64,000 bases of DNA, from NCBI GenBank assembly GCA_905250075.1, contig CAJNOP010000103.1:157429-221428 (forward strand). The letters run 5' to 3'. The translations under genes were made by a program, and so were the position numbers. Under the pieces are notes generated by a model that searched no databases, was not told where the DNA came from, and was given only the letters and a program-made list of their open reading frames with translations. This document shows, piece after piece, positions 46,714 through 59,101 of this stretch (positions are counted from its first letter, which is position 1; each line of letters opens with the position of its first letter). This DNA comes from Rotaria sp. Silwood1. Lineage: Eukaryota; Rotifera; Eurotatoria; Philodinida; Philodinidae.

Positions 46714-47251
46714 GAGACTGAACATTTACGTTGTAGTATCTTCTCTGTTTGACAATTTCATGAATTAGTTGTATCCATCACCGCGTCTGTAATTATGCTC
46801 TCAAAATCTGTACATTTTTCTTAAATTATAAAGAAATAAATACATGTTTAGTGTCGCTTTTATCAACTAAATTAACTATGATTAAAGGAATGAACAGTTT
46901 TTGAAAAATAATTTAACATCACATATCATAACATGTAGTATCATTTGCATACTACACATAAACTTATTGAGTTTAAATATCAGTTCATAGTTTGCTACTT
47001 TCGTTAATTATAATAAAATTCTTTAGAGAAGTAGTAAAGAAATTTCTAAATTATTTCAGATGTAAAATGGGACCAAATTTTATTATTTGATATCATAATG
47101 CTTTGTCATTCACTTCTCAAAAATTTAGAAGAATTCTCGAAATAAATATGCAACTTTTTTTTGCCTTATATTTACGTTTTGCAGTTCTCTATGTCAATAA
47201 TTGTATAGCAAAATTAAGTCGATTTTTAGCATCAAATAACATAAAAAAACG
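46714..47251. other. Intergenic
   Basis: Convergent spacer between the second Hint gene and the 3' end of the protease gene; nothing further seen. Confidence 0.45.
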
Positions 47252-49501
47252 TCACAATGCTAGTGAAATAAACGATCCCAGAAGTTGCTCAGCAAATCTT
47301 TTTGCATTGTCAAGAACATCATTTATGTTATCACCCTGTTCAATGACCACATTATTATCGTTGTTATTATAAGAGTCTTCATCGACAGGATGATAATCGA
47401 CCGAATCATCATTATCCCAATGGTCTTGACCAAAATCATCACTTGCTAATTGACGAACAGTCCATGCATCAAAACAAAGTTCTGGATTTGTCATATAGTC
47501 GTATGGGATATAACAATAGCCCTGGTCTCCCTGAAAAGAAAAGTAGTTGTTTCGATATTTCTAATAGAGATGAGTGCTTTCTCATACCCAGTATTGTCCC
47601 CAAGAATTTCGAACAATAAATGAGCTTGATTGATCACTAAAGCCAACAGCAAGAAGAGCATGACTAAATAAAACTAGAAAACTAGTATCGATTACGCAAA
47701 AAAATTCTAGAGCTCTTCTGACAAGTAAAACAATGTTCAAATAAGATATAGTGCAACATTTTTACCTTGAATTAGTGATCTGATTAACTGAATCAATATG
47801 GAAATAGAAAAATTGTATAGACTATTGCCTCTTTACTCGATGATAGTTCCCGATTATTAACAATCAGTTTCAAGGAGAACATGCGAAGAACTGCTTCTCA
47901 ATTGCCAAATAGCATTTCAACTAGTATAATGGTTTGTAAAATTGACTTCTTTTTTCAGAAGATTACTATTGACCTTAATTCACTTTCACTTGTCTTGTAG
48001 GGAATGTAAAACTATATAAGAAACAGTAGAAAAAACCAAGATTGGTACTAAAAATGGCTAACAGTATAAAAAAAGTGGCATCGAAACGAAAGAAAATCAA
48101 TCTTGATATTACTTTCATTATACCAACATGTTTCTATGAATGTGAGTATTCACTACTTTTTCTGTCTGAATATTATCAGAAGCATTTAGAACGAAGTTTT
48201 CAATTTCAAAAGTCTAGTGCTTAACCTTATTCATGATTTTTAACAAAAAAAATGTTTTTTAATTTAAATCCTCTTCGCCTACTTTAAGAATGAATTGCAT
48301 ATCCGAGTATAGTTTCTTGTTAGTTTTAGTGTTTGTTATATAATTTCTGCTCATGTTTAGATTTAGGCTCTATGATATTATCTCATATACAAAATGAATG
48401 AAACATTCCATATAAAATAGTATTAGGAGGAATCTACTAATAAGTCGCTAGCTCTACCAAACTAAAGTATGGACAGAAAATATTTGTTGGTTACGCTTCT
48501 TTAATAATCTTTTACATATGAACAAAATATAGGAACTAAGCGAGCGGTTCACTTGGGAGTGTCTTCTTGTAAGAATGCTTCACGCCTAATGATACTACTA
48601 TCTAACTATTATAATATTAGTCGAAAAACTTTTAACATTTAAAAAGGTTTCTTCATAAGAACCAAGTAGATTCAGTGCAAATCTCTTAATGATTTGCAAT
48701 ATCTATATTTAGCTATATGACTCATATATATAATGCACACAAACATACCTGCCATGTGATTCTCGGCTTTGTTCATCGTCGTTTGGCATTGGTACAATAC
48801 CTGATTTGGCTGCTTTGTCAAATGATGTAAATAATTTTAGACCAAAAGCAAATGGAAAGCCTTGTGCTAAACAAGATTTCATTTGGTGTAAATCTATTTC
48901 AACTTTCAAAGCTTCTGTAATTTTAAAATCATCAGCTGCTTGATAGGCTTGTTGATGAGGACATTGATTAACCATTGATATATCATAAGGCCATATTGAT
49001 TCCAAACAAACTCCATATTTTTCTAATGTTTCAATTGCTTTTGTCATTGAGCAACCCGAATCGGTAAGATCACCTGATTGATTATCGTCTGCTCGAGCAT
49101 TATAATAAATGAAGAGACGACTAACATCGATTTCATTACCATTTGCTTTTTTTACTAAATATTCGTAAGCTCCTATAAGAAACATAAGATTAAAAGTTCT
49201 TTAAAAATTTTTGAATCTCACCAGCAAAAGTGTTGGCTACACTGAAAAGAAAAATTATTCAGAAAAAAAAGATATTCAAGATTTAAACTTACCAACTGCC
49301 AATTCTCGATTGATCTTCGACAGGTGTCATGGCTGCTCGAAAATCAACTTTCGGTGGTAATTGATCATTACTATAGAGAACATGATCCGAAAATGATTGA
49401 CATAACTGTGGCTTGTTTGGCATTGAAGCTGATCCTAATATTCCATTCAGACGACATACTCGAGATTCATTAAGATTTAATAAAAAAGACTGTTGTGGCA
49501 T
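47252..49501 (-). CDS. Papain-family (C1) cysteine protease without leader or prodomain
   Basis: Five exons in exact phase: 49293-49501, 49222-49241 (only 20 bases), 48749-49172, 47588-47663 and 47252-47530, total 335 residues. The catalytic set is complete: Gln64 and Cys70 in DQSRIGSCVANTFA (the Cys codon is split by the first intron), His219 in SHALLAVGF, Asn237 in RNSWG. LPPKVDFRAAMTPVEDQ is the usual start of the mature enzyme, yet only about 50 residues precede it and there is no signal peptide or long inhibitory prodomain, so it is probably cytosolic. YYNARADDN...DSGCSMTKAIETLEKYGVCLESIWPY resembles C1 enzymes of bacteria and protists more than animal cathepsins. The C-terminal 60 residues are acidic and Asn/Asp-rich. 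The intron at 47664-48748 is about 1.1 kb, far longer than the others. ATG at 49501 is the first in frame. Confidence 0.88.
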
Positions 49502-52352
49502 TTTGACACTTTTTGCTAGTTGATGCAATTACAAATCAGTTCGTCTATAAAATCAATATTCAATTAATTATGACATAAATTTTCATTCCCCCCCAAAAAG
49601 AAAAACAACTAATATCATATATCGATCTCTGAACTACTCTTTTTTCTATTCTATTTTCATTAATATTTCTTATTCTAGCTACGAAAGTATGACATGATTC
49701 TTAGAGTTATTTTGAATAATTTTTATTTCTTTTTGGTTTGCTCGTTTATGCAAAAAGAAACACATGGTTAAAAATTGTTGAAGATTTTATAGAACAGAAT
49801 AATTTTATTATCAATATACTCACACTCTAGTTTTATTTTATCTTAACTTTCTCTTCAAGTGTAGCGAATAGTTTTCTATATTCGAAAAATATGTATTTGG
49901 CAGTAAATAAAAAAAAGTTGCCTATCAATTTCAGCTGTTCATTTTCTTACAAAGAAACACGTTTTGAGACCGTATAGTTTGAATTTTTTTTTCAGTCATT
50001 CTCTTTGAGTATTGCGCACGAACGTCATGGCATACATGTAGTCAAGAAAGCACTCTTTACACAACTAATAGAACGATAGTTTCTTCAACAGAAAGGCGTT
50101 GAAGGATGTATAAAACACTTCTATTTACTGTAGTGAAGGAGAAAACATTGCGTGCGTTGTTACTTACCGACATTGAATTTTATTTAAAATGCTGTTTGTT
50201 GTGCGTTGTTAAGAGTAAAATGAAGTTAATTGATTGCATATCATAACATGAATTATTAACAGTTTAAACGATCTCATAAAGTTATGACAAAAATGGCATA
50301 TTGAAAATGGTGCATTTATAGTTATATAAACTAATTGATTAATATTTATAAAATATTTGTGATTTATTATTCATTATAAATGTCTGCTCTTCGTTGCTTT
50401 AGATCTAAAAATACAGAGTTATGTTTTATAGCGAGACAAAAATTTTATAAATTTTCAATCAAATATTAATGATTGACTAGTAATTCAAAAAAAGAAGAAA
50501 CTATCGTTGTCTACTTATGTTAATATTGTCCGATAATGTGAAGATCGGTCCTTTTCAATACAAAAGAAAGATTTCAGTACAGATAAGCAATAATTTACTA
50601 GAAAGTTATCAAGAGTTCATCAAGTAACAAATAATCAGTAGCATTTATCCGTAGCCATGCATAGCGACAGTGTTACTATCGATAAACTTCCTTCACCAAT
50701 CAATAATTTTCAAGATTTTTTTGTTGTGCAGAATAGAAAAAAAACTATCAATCTGTAAAAAACGATCACTGAGACACTCTTTTTGCGATACTCGTATGCA
50801 TCTCGATTACAATCGCATTTTCGTCGTATATACATCATACTTATACTATATTCAGCCAATGTAGATCACCGTACACCGTCGTTTGCCTTCGTATGTACAT
50901 GAGCTTTACATACTGCTTGCGTGAGATGATCTACTTTAACTAACCAATGTCTCAAAGGTCTTCTGTAGTGATTGACTCTAGAATTACACATCGTGCATAC
51001 GATATGGTAGTTGAAATAATAAAAGAAGAGTCGTCTGATCATTATCCTGTTTTAATCAAAGTATCTCTATTAACCGAAGTAAACAATGCTTTCGTTAACC
51101 TAACTGAGAAAGAATCTCTAGTGTAGTTCAACTCTCTTGCTTATAATTTCAATATTGATGCTCTTTTTACACTTTTCTTCTCCATTCTTTCTGCTGCGTG
51201 TGACAGAGTAAGTAAATACATATCACTCTCTTCTGTCTAATTTTTGAAATTGTTTCACGAGAATAATACACATGCGTGTTCTTAAATGGTGTAGTAATAA
51301 ATGGATTTAAGTAGACGAACATTGGGGCTCTACCTAAGAAAGAATAATGCAACCATGTATTTTGTCTTTAGTGGTAGACTTAAGGCTACTAATCGCAGCC
51401 AACAATAAACCAGGTTCAGTTATCTTCTTAGATTTCATATCAGCGTTGGATTAATATCAAAAGTCGTTCGAAGAAAACAAAAAAAATAGATTGCATTCTT
51501 CAAATACTTTGTAAGAAAATATCCACTACTCTAATTTACTACGAAGAGAATTGTTCTTTGCTTATACATGGCTACATATACTCTGGCTTTTTTCATGTTG
51601 CTTTTTTATATCGAGATACAGCAAAGAGTGATTGAACAAGTCCTACTACTTACGACTCCGTATACCATATAGCCTCAATTTGTCGAATGATCTTACAGTT
51701 TATATTTTAACAAAAGAATATACAATAAATGGCTATTTAGATAAATACTAGGCAAAATTCGATAAACATATAGGCTACATCAGTACCAACTGATTTTTAT
51801 TTCATATCTCGTTGCACAAATTCCTGAAAAGAATTGGTACCTCAGCATCAGTATGTGCAGAAAAAGATCAATTCTAGAATCACTTATTTATGAGAGCAGA
51901 TCATTTGAAAATCATCATGTTCGAAATTTTTAGATTCCATCCATAACATACAGTATGTGTAACATATTTCGTTTTATATGTGAGTAGAGTTAGCAGTCGA
52001 TTGGCGTTTTCAGATGAGCATTCATCAATAGTCTGTTGCGCAAAGCTCCCTATAAATTCAAAAAAGTTACAGTTGAAACTCTGTTTTTTAGGAAAAAGCA
52101 AGAATTTCGGTCAACTATGCGTTCGGAGAACTATGCCAATTGAGAAACCGTTTGTGACAGATAAATCTTGATGACATCTGTCGGCTGTGAACTAATACTA
52201 GCTTACTTATCGGTAGAGTTCAAGTCTAGTCGCTAAATTAGACCTTGTTCATCAAAGGGTGAACGTTTAGATGATAGAAGATTGGTGGGACCAAGGTTTG
52301 AAACACATGTCGTGACCAAACATTCCTACCATCAGCTGTACTAATTGAGCAA
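49502..52352. other. Gene-free AT-rich region with a possible LINE scrap
   Basis: No complete gene. At about 50976-51126 (+) a frame reads DSRITHRAYDMVVEIIKEES then SDHYPVLIKVS, which resembles the end of the endonuclease domain of a LINE (the SDHxPV motif). Nothing else of such an element was found around it. Confidence 0.35.
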
Positions 52353-52422
52353 GTGTGTGGGGTGTGGGTACGGATTTTCCTTTCGTCCTCACACTGACAT
52401 CTATTCACACACTCACACGCTC
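52353..52422. repeat. Weak telomere-like pair
   Basis: GTGTGTGGGGTGTGGG (52353-52371) followed after about 15 bases by degenerate C-rich CACACACTCACACGC (to 52422). Same G-then-C order as the others. Confidence 0.6.
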
Positions 52423-53352
52423 AAATGACCAAAGTTTGTAAAAAAATAAAATGAAACGTTATTGAGTGAAAATTAGAGATATGTTTGAGAAAGTACACAG
52501 CAGCTGGTATTCAAATTAAAGCAGTTATATAAATCGATTTCGATGTTATTTGGATAAATTTTTTTAGTAAATAATCTTATTATAAAACAAGATCAACAAT
52601 GAAAATAGATAGAAATTTATTTTTTTACCAAATGAAAAATGTTTTTTGAACAAAAAAGAAAAAATAGTCATATATACAAACGACAATATTTAAAAAAACC
52701 TTCATTATTATAGTACGATGGGATTGTAACAGAATGTTCTATGATTTCTATTACAATAATTGTCAACTTTATAGTTTCGAATGATATTAAACATCATTTT
52801 CTTTGAATTTTATTCTGTACAAGTTTCTGTTTGTTGAGAATCCAATGACTTCATCTTCCCTATCGAAAATAAAAATCAAACTATACTCATAAAATTAAAA
52901 AATATTCCTAAGGGAGATCCATCCTTATTATTAACCGAGCAAATACCAAGAATATAACTTAAAGGTTTTTTTGAGTAAATTTCCAGGAAGCTTTATTGAA
53001 ATTTCTGCATCTTAACTACTGAATAAAATCGTCTTCATATATAACGCTTCGACAATATGACTTTTTATGCCATTAAAATAGCGTTACTTTTGACGATTTT
53101 TCATGTACTGCAAATAAATCATCAATTAATTGCGATATTTCAAGAACAAGAATACAATAAGCATTAGTTGCTAAAAAAATTCATGTTCTTTTTTATTTGG
53201 ATTGATAGCAGTGACATATTCATCATTACGGTGGGTGGCTCATACGAACACAACAATAAATGATGTTGAATACAAAAGTTTCCTACAGTGGTTATTCTAA
53301 TTGTAAAGAACATGGTCAAAAAATCAACAATTTTTCCGCACTCTGAAAATAT

Positions 53353-53498
53353 GGTGTGGGTGTGGGTGGAGTGGGTGTGAGGTGTGGGTGTGTAATGTTT
53401 ACTCTTACCCACACCCACACCCATCCACACCCACCCACACCCACACCCACACCCCCCCACACCCACACACCCACACCCCACATCCACACCCACACCCT
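53353..53498. repeat. Telomere-repeat palindrome (G-rich 53353-53392, C-rich 53407-53498)
   Basis: GGTGTGGGTGTGGGTGGAGT opens the left arm; a spacer of about 14 bases (AATGTTTACTCTTA) separates it from about 90 bases of CCCACA repeat that ends CACACCCTC. Repeat purity is high in both arms, so this copy looks younger than most. Confidence 0.88.
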
Positions 53499-56434
53499 CA
53501 AATACATTAAGAAATCATGTACTCAGTTTTTCAACATGCCTTTTTTCGTATTTTTCCACTCGTTACCAAAATAGACAGAAACTTCAAGCTACAATGACGA
53601 TGGAACTATTCATAACAGTTTTTCATCAACACAGAGAAGTGACCTAGGAGCATGTATCGTTTGTTGATACCAATCACAGACATTGGTATACATCAGTATG
53701 TTAATATTTTGTTTGGTATTTCCTGTTGAATAATTCAATACCATCACGAACTACTAGGGATATACATACGTCCGAGAAAAATTGACCCTCAACCAATATT
53801 AAACTTAGACAGAATTTATTTTCAATATTCTGTATAGTTTTTTCATATAGATTTTATTTAAAGATGCAATGCTGCTACCAGTGGCAACTATTTAAAACAG
53901 AACAAATTTTGAAAAGACATGTTTTACTGGATTTCAGATTCACCTTTTTATTCAAACTTTGGAAAAGTAAATTTACGGACTTCGCTGTCAAACAAAATAG
54001 AACATATTTATTATATTCTGACTAGACAGAATAGTCATGTTTTCTAATGCTTATTGTAATTTTTGCACCGATAGCTTTTTCTGTATCGATAGCGATAAAT
54101 GAGTTTCGAAAACAATTCTATGAACAAAACGAATTAAATATTTTACGTACATCTTTGGAATACTGAATTCCGAGAAAAGGCAGTTATTATTCTATCATCG
54201 AGAACACATAAGCTATAAAATTTTATCATTTTTTTTGTTACAACATAATTAAAAACTTAGTAGCATAATATATTTGTACTTTATATAAGATCTATAAATT
54301 CAACTGAAGTCGAAGACAAATAATCATCAATAAAAAATGCTACTCTAAGGCATTAGCTTAAAGATCTTTATTTATTTTTTACTCGAAGCTTGCCAAGATA
54401 CACTAGATTTGAACTGAAAGTATCTGCGAATCATCCAGAAGCCTGAATTAAAGTAGATTTCAATTAATGTTGAACATAATAATAATAATAATAGTCGTAG
54501 TTGATCTGAGAATTCAGTTGAGTTTAGAATGTTAGGTCCACATAATAAGGACGCATCAAAAACAATTTATTAACAAAAATTCTAATGTTTTTGTTTTCTG
54601 TTAATGGTAACATAAAAAACAGACAATTATTGTAATGTATATATTTCAGTCGCTATTATATAGAAAAAGATGTTGACTGTTCTTTTCCTCAGAGTTTTTA
54701 TCGAGCTTTTTCTCTATTTTCTTGATCGTTGAGGTTTTTTGATAAGATATATCATCTTTATTGTTTCCCTTTAGATAATATTAACGTATATTTAGTGAAA
54801 CCAATAGTAATAAAAAGTGAATTAGTGTATTAAATGAAAATATCCGATCGAAAGTACAATTTATCATTGTTTTTCAAAATCACCTTTGTCAACTGCCTGC
54901 TCATATAAAATAAATGCTTTAGGAAAAAAGAACATTTTTTCGAACACTTTTACTACTCATTCAATGTCCTCATGTCTCGGCAATAAAATAAATACATCCA
55001 AAAATTTAGTCCATACAAAGAAAACGATTTATTTCCTTTTGTTACTGATCGAAATTTCATCAAACATTCAATGTCTGTGTCCTAGAAATGAAACAAAATA
55101 TTGTCGAAATATATAATGCATTCAACAAAAAGAAAAAGATACAGCGAAATTATTATTGCTTACATATAGCATAGCAATCTGACCTTAATTCTTATCGTTT
55201 TTGTTGTTTGCAGTTATCTTTGAAAACTTTCGTTTGATTTTGACTAAAGCTCAACATTCACTAAAAATACTTATTTGTTTCTTGGTTTTCTTCTTAGTGA
55301 CCTTGAATTCATAAATATCTCGGCTCAACACGACTTGTCATGCATGTTATTCATCACAATAGCAACAACAACAGTACAATAATTATAACCAAATCATAAC
55401 GTGACATAAGAGTCCGAGTGAACTTGAGTAATTCCTGCCATGTGCGAAAAATTCGTTATATTTATATAGAGCTCGTTTTTACACATTTCACATATCTTTC
55501 CGCAACAAAAAAAAAAGAGAAGTTTCGCAATTAAATTGAATATTTCCCAATATTAACATCCGTTCAAATTGTGTTACATGTATTTACCTTCATGGATGAC
55601 TCATATCCGTCAAAACACCTCTGCATCAACACACAAAAATAATAGTATTATCAAAATATAAAAAGTTACTTCCTTCTGGAATGTGATATCCACACTCATA
55701 TACATGTATATCCAGTGCTTCAAATCCTTTTCCTTTTCTTATTGATAGTCTCATATAAAAAAAATAGAATCCTCAATGTATTTTTCTTAGTTGCTGATTA
55801 ATCTTTTGTTGAAAAAGTAAATAGTTCAATAAAGAAATACTGTTATGAGATGAAGTTTTTTGAAAATGTTTCTCGACATTCACGTCTGGAACAAATATAT
55901 AAATCAGATAGAATTATTACTGAAATTCTATTCGTGTTACAATATTCGAATAAGAACAGTACACCATGTTTGTTACATAAATGGTGCATCTTAATAATAT
56001 TCTTGTTCCATTATATGTGTGTTTTCATAACATTGGATTAAATGCTCTAAATATAACGATTCCATAGCTAGACAAAATATGTGTGAATTATTAGAAAAAT
56101 TTTCCTTTTATCATGAGAAGTAGAGTATTACAACAACAGCGTTTTTTTTTCAAATCGAATCGTGCAAGTCTATGTTTAAAGAATATTTCAACTCTTTATA
56201 GAGCTTTATGTACAAATGCAAAACATAGTCTATCAGTTTTCGTGCCAAAATCTCTTTGATATTAAGTCTAGCAGTAAGCGCTGTAATGGTTTATATAAAA
56301 CTTTTATGAACGCGTTACTCAATTTGTAAAACAAAAAACTTAGAGTTCCTTTTCATTCATTGTTAGTTTGAAAACATTTCAACAAATTTCATCGACAACC
56401 CATTCATATATGTGCTGCTAAGTAGTTTCTGCTT
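53499..56434. other. About 2.9 kb without a supported gene
   Basis: AT-rich sequence with only short motif-free frames (54886-55116, 55850-56041). A (AAT)n run lies at about 54479-54492. Confidence 0.4.
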
Positions 56435-56495
56435 TTGTACATGCGTACAACCAGACATGTCGTCCTCCTGCTTTTTTCTTGCTTCTTACTAGAAG

Positions 56496-56603
56496 AATGT
56501 TGCTCTGGTAAGTCGATGTTGCCATCAACCTGCTCGTTTTCGTCATCGCAACATGCTTTTCATCAGACTTCATCATTTACCGCTAGTTCGGTTGTAATAA
56601 GTA
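56496..56603 (-). ncRNA. Spliced-leader RNA-like gene, diverged copy
   Basis: Read on the minus strand, 56603-56581 is a 23-base leader-like exon that matches the known bdelloid spliced leader at 16 of 23 positions, including CTTATTACAAC, and is followed at once by GTAAATGATG, a splice donor. The remaining 85 bases align with the plus-strand copy (GCGATGACGAAAACGAG, then a hairpin with a GCAA loop, then CCAGAGCAACAT). The stem around the loop reads GTTGATG/CATCGAC here. Both copies share Ala-like base A at leader position 17 where the canonical leader has C. No U-rich Sm site of the usual form is visible. It is either a variant or a decayed gene. Confidence 0.65.
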
Positions 56604-56725
56604 ACTTTCCTGGTCTATGTGTAGCTCACGACATCTGCTTTGTCCTTACGCTTGCCATCTAAGAAAAAGAACGCAGAATGTAAGGACAGAAGATATGTCG
56701 TGCTCTACATATCGACAAAAAAAGT
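56604..56725. promoter_or_regulatory. Shared divergent promoter region of the two SL RNA-like genes
   Basis: The sequence between the two leaders is itself an imperfect palindrome. Read outward, each side carries GTAAGGACA, then ATGTCGTG, then CTACACAT or CTACATAT, then about 15 bases to the leader start. Conservation at fixed distance from both starts suggests an snRNA-type proximal element. The centre lies near 56663. Confidence 0.55.
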
Positions 56726-56832
56726 GGCTTATTACAACTTAACAAGAGGTAAATGATCAATTCCGATCAATTACATGCTGCGATGACGAAAACGAGTGGG
56801 CTGATAGCAATATCGACCTGCCAGAGCAACAT
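56726..56832 (+). ncRNA. Spliced-leader RNA-like gene, near-canonical leader
   Basis: The first 23 bases (56726-56748, GGCTTATTACAACTTA...) match the published bdelloid spliced leader, as I recall it, at 22 of 23 positions; base 17 is A instead of C. The next bases are GTAAATG, the donor for trans-splicing. The rest of the roughly 107-base transcript holds a TGATC...GATCA hairpin, GCGATGACGAAAACGAG, and a second hairpin whose GCAA loop is closed by TGATA/TATCGA. That closing pair is A-T here and G-C in the minus copy, a compensatory change that supports selection on RNA structure. SL RNAs donate the leader to the 5' ends of many bdelloid mRNAs. A typical Sm site is not obvious, so whether this copy is used is open. 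Confidence 0.75.
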
Positions 56833-57332
56833 TACGCATAAAAGAAAAACTTTCATGTTATGTCAAGTTTCCTAGAATATGGTACGTTAAAAGATGGGTG
56901 CCATGTTGAAAGTGCCCTTTGCTTTTTCTTTCTTTTTTTGCATATTCCTTTATATTTTAATATACTACATAAAGAAAGAATTCCCAGAAAGCGCTGCATC
57001 TATGTGCATATTTATTTTAAACAATAAATGTAGCTCAAGAGGTAAAAAAATGCTCTGGAAAAAAGAGGAATGCATATTTTTAGAATAACTTTTAATAGAT
57101 ACAAGATATAGTTCTACAGTATTCCCTGTTGGAAAGAGGAGTTGGATCTACATCGCAGTTTGTATTTCATGTTTTGCTGACAAACGTTAGCGGGGTCTTC
57201 TGTCCACTATTTAAATAATCTACTGTTTCTCACATGTTTGACAAAAAAATACTATACTGAAGAACCTGGGAAATTTTGTCAGAAAAACCTGATATATAAA
57301 ACTTGATGCAGGTTCATCTCCTTTTTCGAGTA

Positions 57333-57422
57333 AGGGTATAGGCGTGGGTGTGGATGTGATTGTGAATATAGATTTGGATAAGACCCTCACCCACAGCCAC
57401 ACGTACAGCCACATCCACATCC
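57333..57422. repeat. Telomere-like palindrome (G-rich 57333-57379, C-rich 57383-57422)
   Basis: Left arm opens AGGGTATAGGCGTGGGTGTGG; right arm is CCCTCACCCACAGCCACACG and so on to CACATCC. The spacer is only about 3 bases, so the two arms nearly touch. Confidence 0.8.
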
Positions 57423-58543
57423 TTCTCTGAAAAACAACAAAAAAAAATTAAAGAATGCATGTGTTTTATTACATACAGAGTATTCTGACACACTAATAAA
57501 CGGTCATTGGAATAATCTTTCAATTGGACACTTGTTCCAATCCATGGAACACTTTTGAGAATCAAGAGTACCTATTAAAATAGTCAATTTTACGTGCATG
57601 ATATTGAATAGGCGAACCAAATACCATTGGCTCTGGTTCTGAACATAACTTTCGACGTTACGCTTCACTATAACATAATGCTGGTGAAGGATAAACTATT
57701 TCACGTTCATCCAAACAAATTTGAGCATGTGGTATTTGATTGTGTTTTAACGAAGATAATTTCAAATATATGGAAAGTAATTAGAAATACAAAGAACTTG
57801 GTATTCAATACATTACATAAATTAGTTGGTCTGTTCAATCGTTCTTGAATACTGCTAGTTATATATCGATTCTATTTATTCATGAATCTAGGTATATTTT
57901 TAATGTTTATATAATTTACCTCACAAGAACAACAACAATGTGAGTTATATCCAGAATACTTTTTTGACATGTAATATTAAATGAACACCTGATTGATAAA
58001 AAGTTTTAAAAATGCGCAATTCTCTAAGATTACGTATTTTCGTAAGTTATAAAACGATTTCAAAAGTCGTTTCTTTGATAGAAAATGAACATTTCTTTTT
58101 ATGCTCGTTTAAATCTTTGTAACCTAAATAAGATGAATTTATATCGTAAAACAATAAAGTTCAGAATAATTATGATTTCTATGATTTTTTGCTGGATTCA
58201 AACATAGTTCATGTTCTATTGAATTTCAATCGATTTTTCAATAAAACTTGTTCCGTATGCAAAAACTAATGATTGATAATCGGGTATCATATCTTCCGCT
58301 TTCAAGCTGAGATGAGTAAAAAGCATTGATTCAATAGGACTATAAATTATAATAACCTAAGTGCAGTGTATGATATACTTATGCTTGTTCTGTTAGAAGG
58401 TACGCAGGATAGTATCGAGTTGAACGTGATCACAGAAATCTCTTAACTACATAAAAGCAACTGATGAAAAGGCATGAACTCTTCTAACTATTATACTTTC
58501 TATGCTTCTTATAGATCTAGTACATATTATACTACTCTTATAC

Positions 58544-58570
58544 GGTGTGTAGGTGTGAGTATGGGTGTAG
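58544..58570 (+). repeat. Short degenerate telomere-like tract
   Basis: GGTGTGTAGGTGTGAGTATG and GGTGTAG; no C-rich partner is evident. Confidence 0.5.
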
Positions 58571-59101
58571 ATCTTCTATTATCCCCATGCCAGTTCTGTT
58601 CATCGAATCAGTCATTCGTGCGTGCTTGTACTGTGACGTGTTGTTATTCAGATGACGTGAGTCTCTTCTCTATTTAGATTGCATTTTCAACGGTCTATCT
58701 AATCAACAACTGTGAAACAGATTCGTTCTGGAATTGCTCAATTCTGCAATCTTACATTGTCTTTGAGGATTCGAATTTAACAAATATTCTGGTCAACCTG
58801 AGCCTTTTTGCCAGCATTTCATGTATAGTATTAAATTACTTTGCTCTTTATATATTGAAGGTTTTCATCCTAAACCTACGCGAATGAAGAAAAGTGCTCT
58901 GCAGGTAATGAGATAAACGTATTTAAGTCTTAAGCACATTTCATGGTCCTCACAATGATTTACATTGCTACCATCTTCAAACATCACCTTTTATTTGTTA
59001 GACGTTCGAATGCATACACCGTATTATTGAATATCAATAGAAAAAGAAATTTAATACAGTACAAAAAAGGATGTATCAAATGTTCGACGAAAAAAAAAAT
59101 C

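Larger units (their letters stand above)
56833..59101. other. Intergenic with two telomere-like tracts
   Basis: No supported gene. On the minus strand about 57540-57650 there is a short coding-like string (EPMVFGSPIQYHARKIDYFNRY) that may be an exon scrap but cannot be extended. Telomere-like tracts at 57333-57422 and 58544-58570 are listed separately. Confidence 0.4.

Noticed and set aside
53164-53574. Overlapping frames on both strands across the telomere-repeat palindrome
   Set aside because: Same artefact; the non-repeat parts have no motif.
57540-57650. Minus-strand coding-like string EPMVFGSPIQYHARKIDYFNRY
   Set aside because: Too short, ends in stops, and no splice sites at sensible spacing extend it.
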